Made by a program: the position numbers and the translations under genes. Positions 6,245-6,336 of a stretch of 6,336 nucleotides of DNA are shown here, in pieces. The first letter of the stretch is position 1, and each line of letters begins with the position of its first letter. The DNA is taken from the NCBI GenBank assembly GCA_910586425.1, contig CAJUHL010000086.1:1-6336 (forward strand), in the 5' to 3' direction. Source of the stretch: an uncultured Bacilli bacterium. Its GTDB lineage: Bacteria > Bacillota_I > Bacilli_A > RF39 > UBA660. Under the pieces are notes generated by a model that saw only the letters and a program-made list of their open reading frames with translations, made no database searches and had not been told where the DNA came from.

Positions 6245-6336
6245 TCTTATTGGTTATTTTAAATACAAAAGGCTCGGATATGATAGTGTTGCCAAAGTGT
6301 GGAGATATAGAAAAAAATCATGAAAACCAAATAAAA
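6245..6336. other. Upstream segment with G+C-richer patch, no complete gene
   Basis: The patch 6271-6308 is close to half G+C, well above its surroundings. On the plus strand a start-less reading ends at TGA 6321-6323 with residues YKRLGYDSVAKVWRYRKKS, which could be the end of a displaced or decayed gene. On the minus strand only a 20-residue reading is open (from ATG 6322). I do not recognise either product. Confidence 0.4.

Noticed and set aside
1..6336. CRISPR array, tRNA, rRNA, or insertion sequence with transposase
   Set aside because: No regularly spaced direct repeats, no tRNA-like cloverleaf or rRNA sequence and no transposase or integrase reading were seen on either strand.

Overview
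The window is AT-rich (about 25-30% G+C by eye) and reads well with the standard code: tryptophan is TGG throughout and no internal TGA interrupts a gene. Shine-Dalgarno sites are strong (GGAGG-type) and the main promoter is a classic sigma-A promoter. The proteins are most like those of low-G+C Gram-positive bacteria (Firmicutes/Bacilli or Clostridia). The species cannot be named from this sequence. Every supported gene lies on the minus strand, so transcription runs from high to low coordinates.

Right part (about 6240 to 4954): a KilA-N domain DNA-binding protein is followed after 13 bases by a small VOC (glyoxalase-fold) protein, probably as one transcript from an extended -10 promoter. 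The VOC gene has an unusual start: its Shine-Dalgarno is placed for an ATA codon rather than ATG, GTG or TTG. Beyond 6240 is a short, relatively G+C-rich segment with no complete gene; it may be the edge of another unit.

Middle (4953 to 4659): about 200 bases of AT-rich intergenic DNA with a possible weak terminator, then a well-formed promoter (TTGACA, 18-base spacer, TATGAT). One inverted repeat lies in the spacer and a perfect 16-base palindrome begins just after the expected transcription start. These are the likely paired operators of the ArsR/SmtB repressor encoded immediately downstream.

Left part (4658 to 1): a compact heavy-metal efflux operon. In order it encodes a CadC-like ArsR/SmtB metal sensor, a free-standing 74-residue HMA metal-binding protein, a Zn/Cd/Pb-type P1B ATPase without its own HMA domain, and a Cu(I)-type P1B ATPase (CopA) with one N-terminal HMA domain. 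CopA runs off the left edge within a few residues of its expected end. Gaps are 22 bases, a TAGTG overlap, and 15 bases, so one message is likely. The simplest reading is that the sensor leaves DNA when divalent metal accumulates, and both a divalent and a monovalent metal pump are then made. The points of most interest are the paired operators, the split HMA/ATPase arrangement, the Cu pump under a CadC-like sensor, and the odd VOC start. No wholly new system is evident; this is an accessory metal-resistance locus beside a KilA-N/VOC pair.
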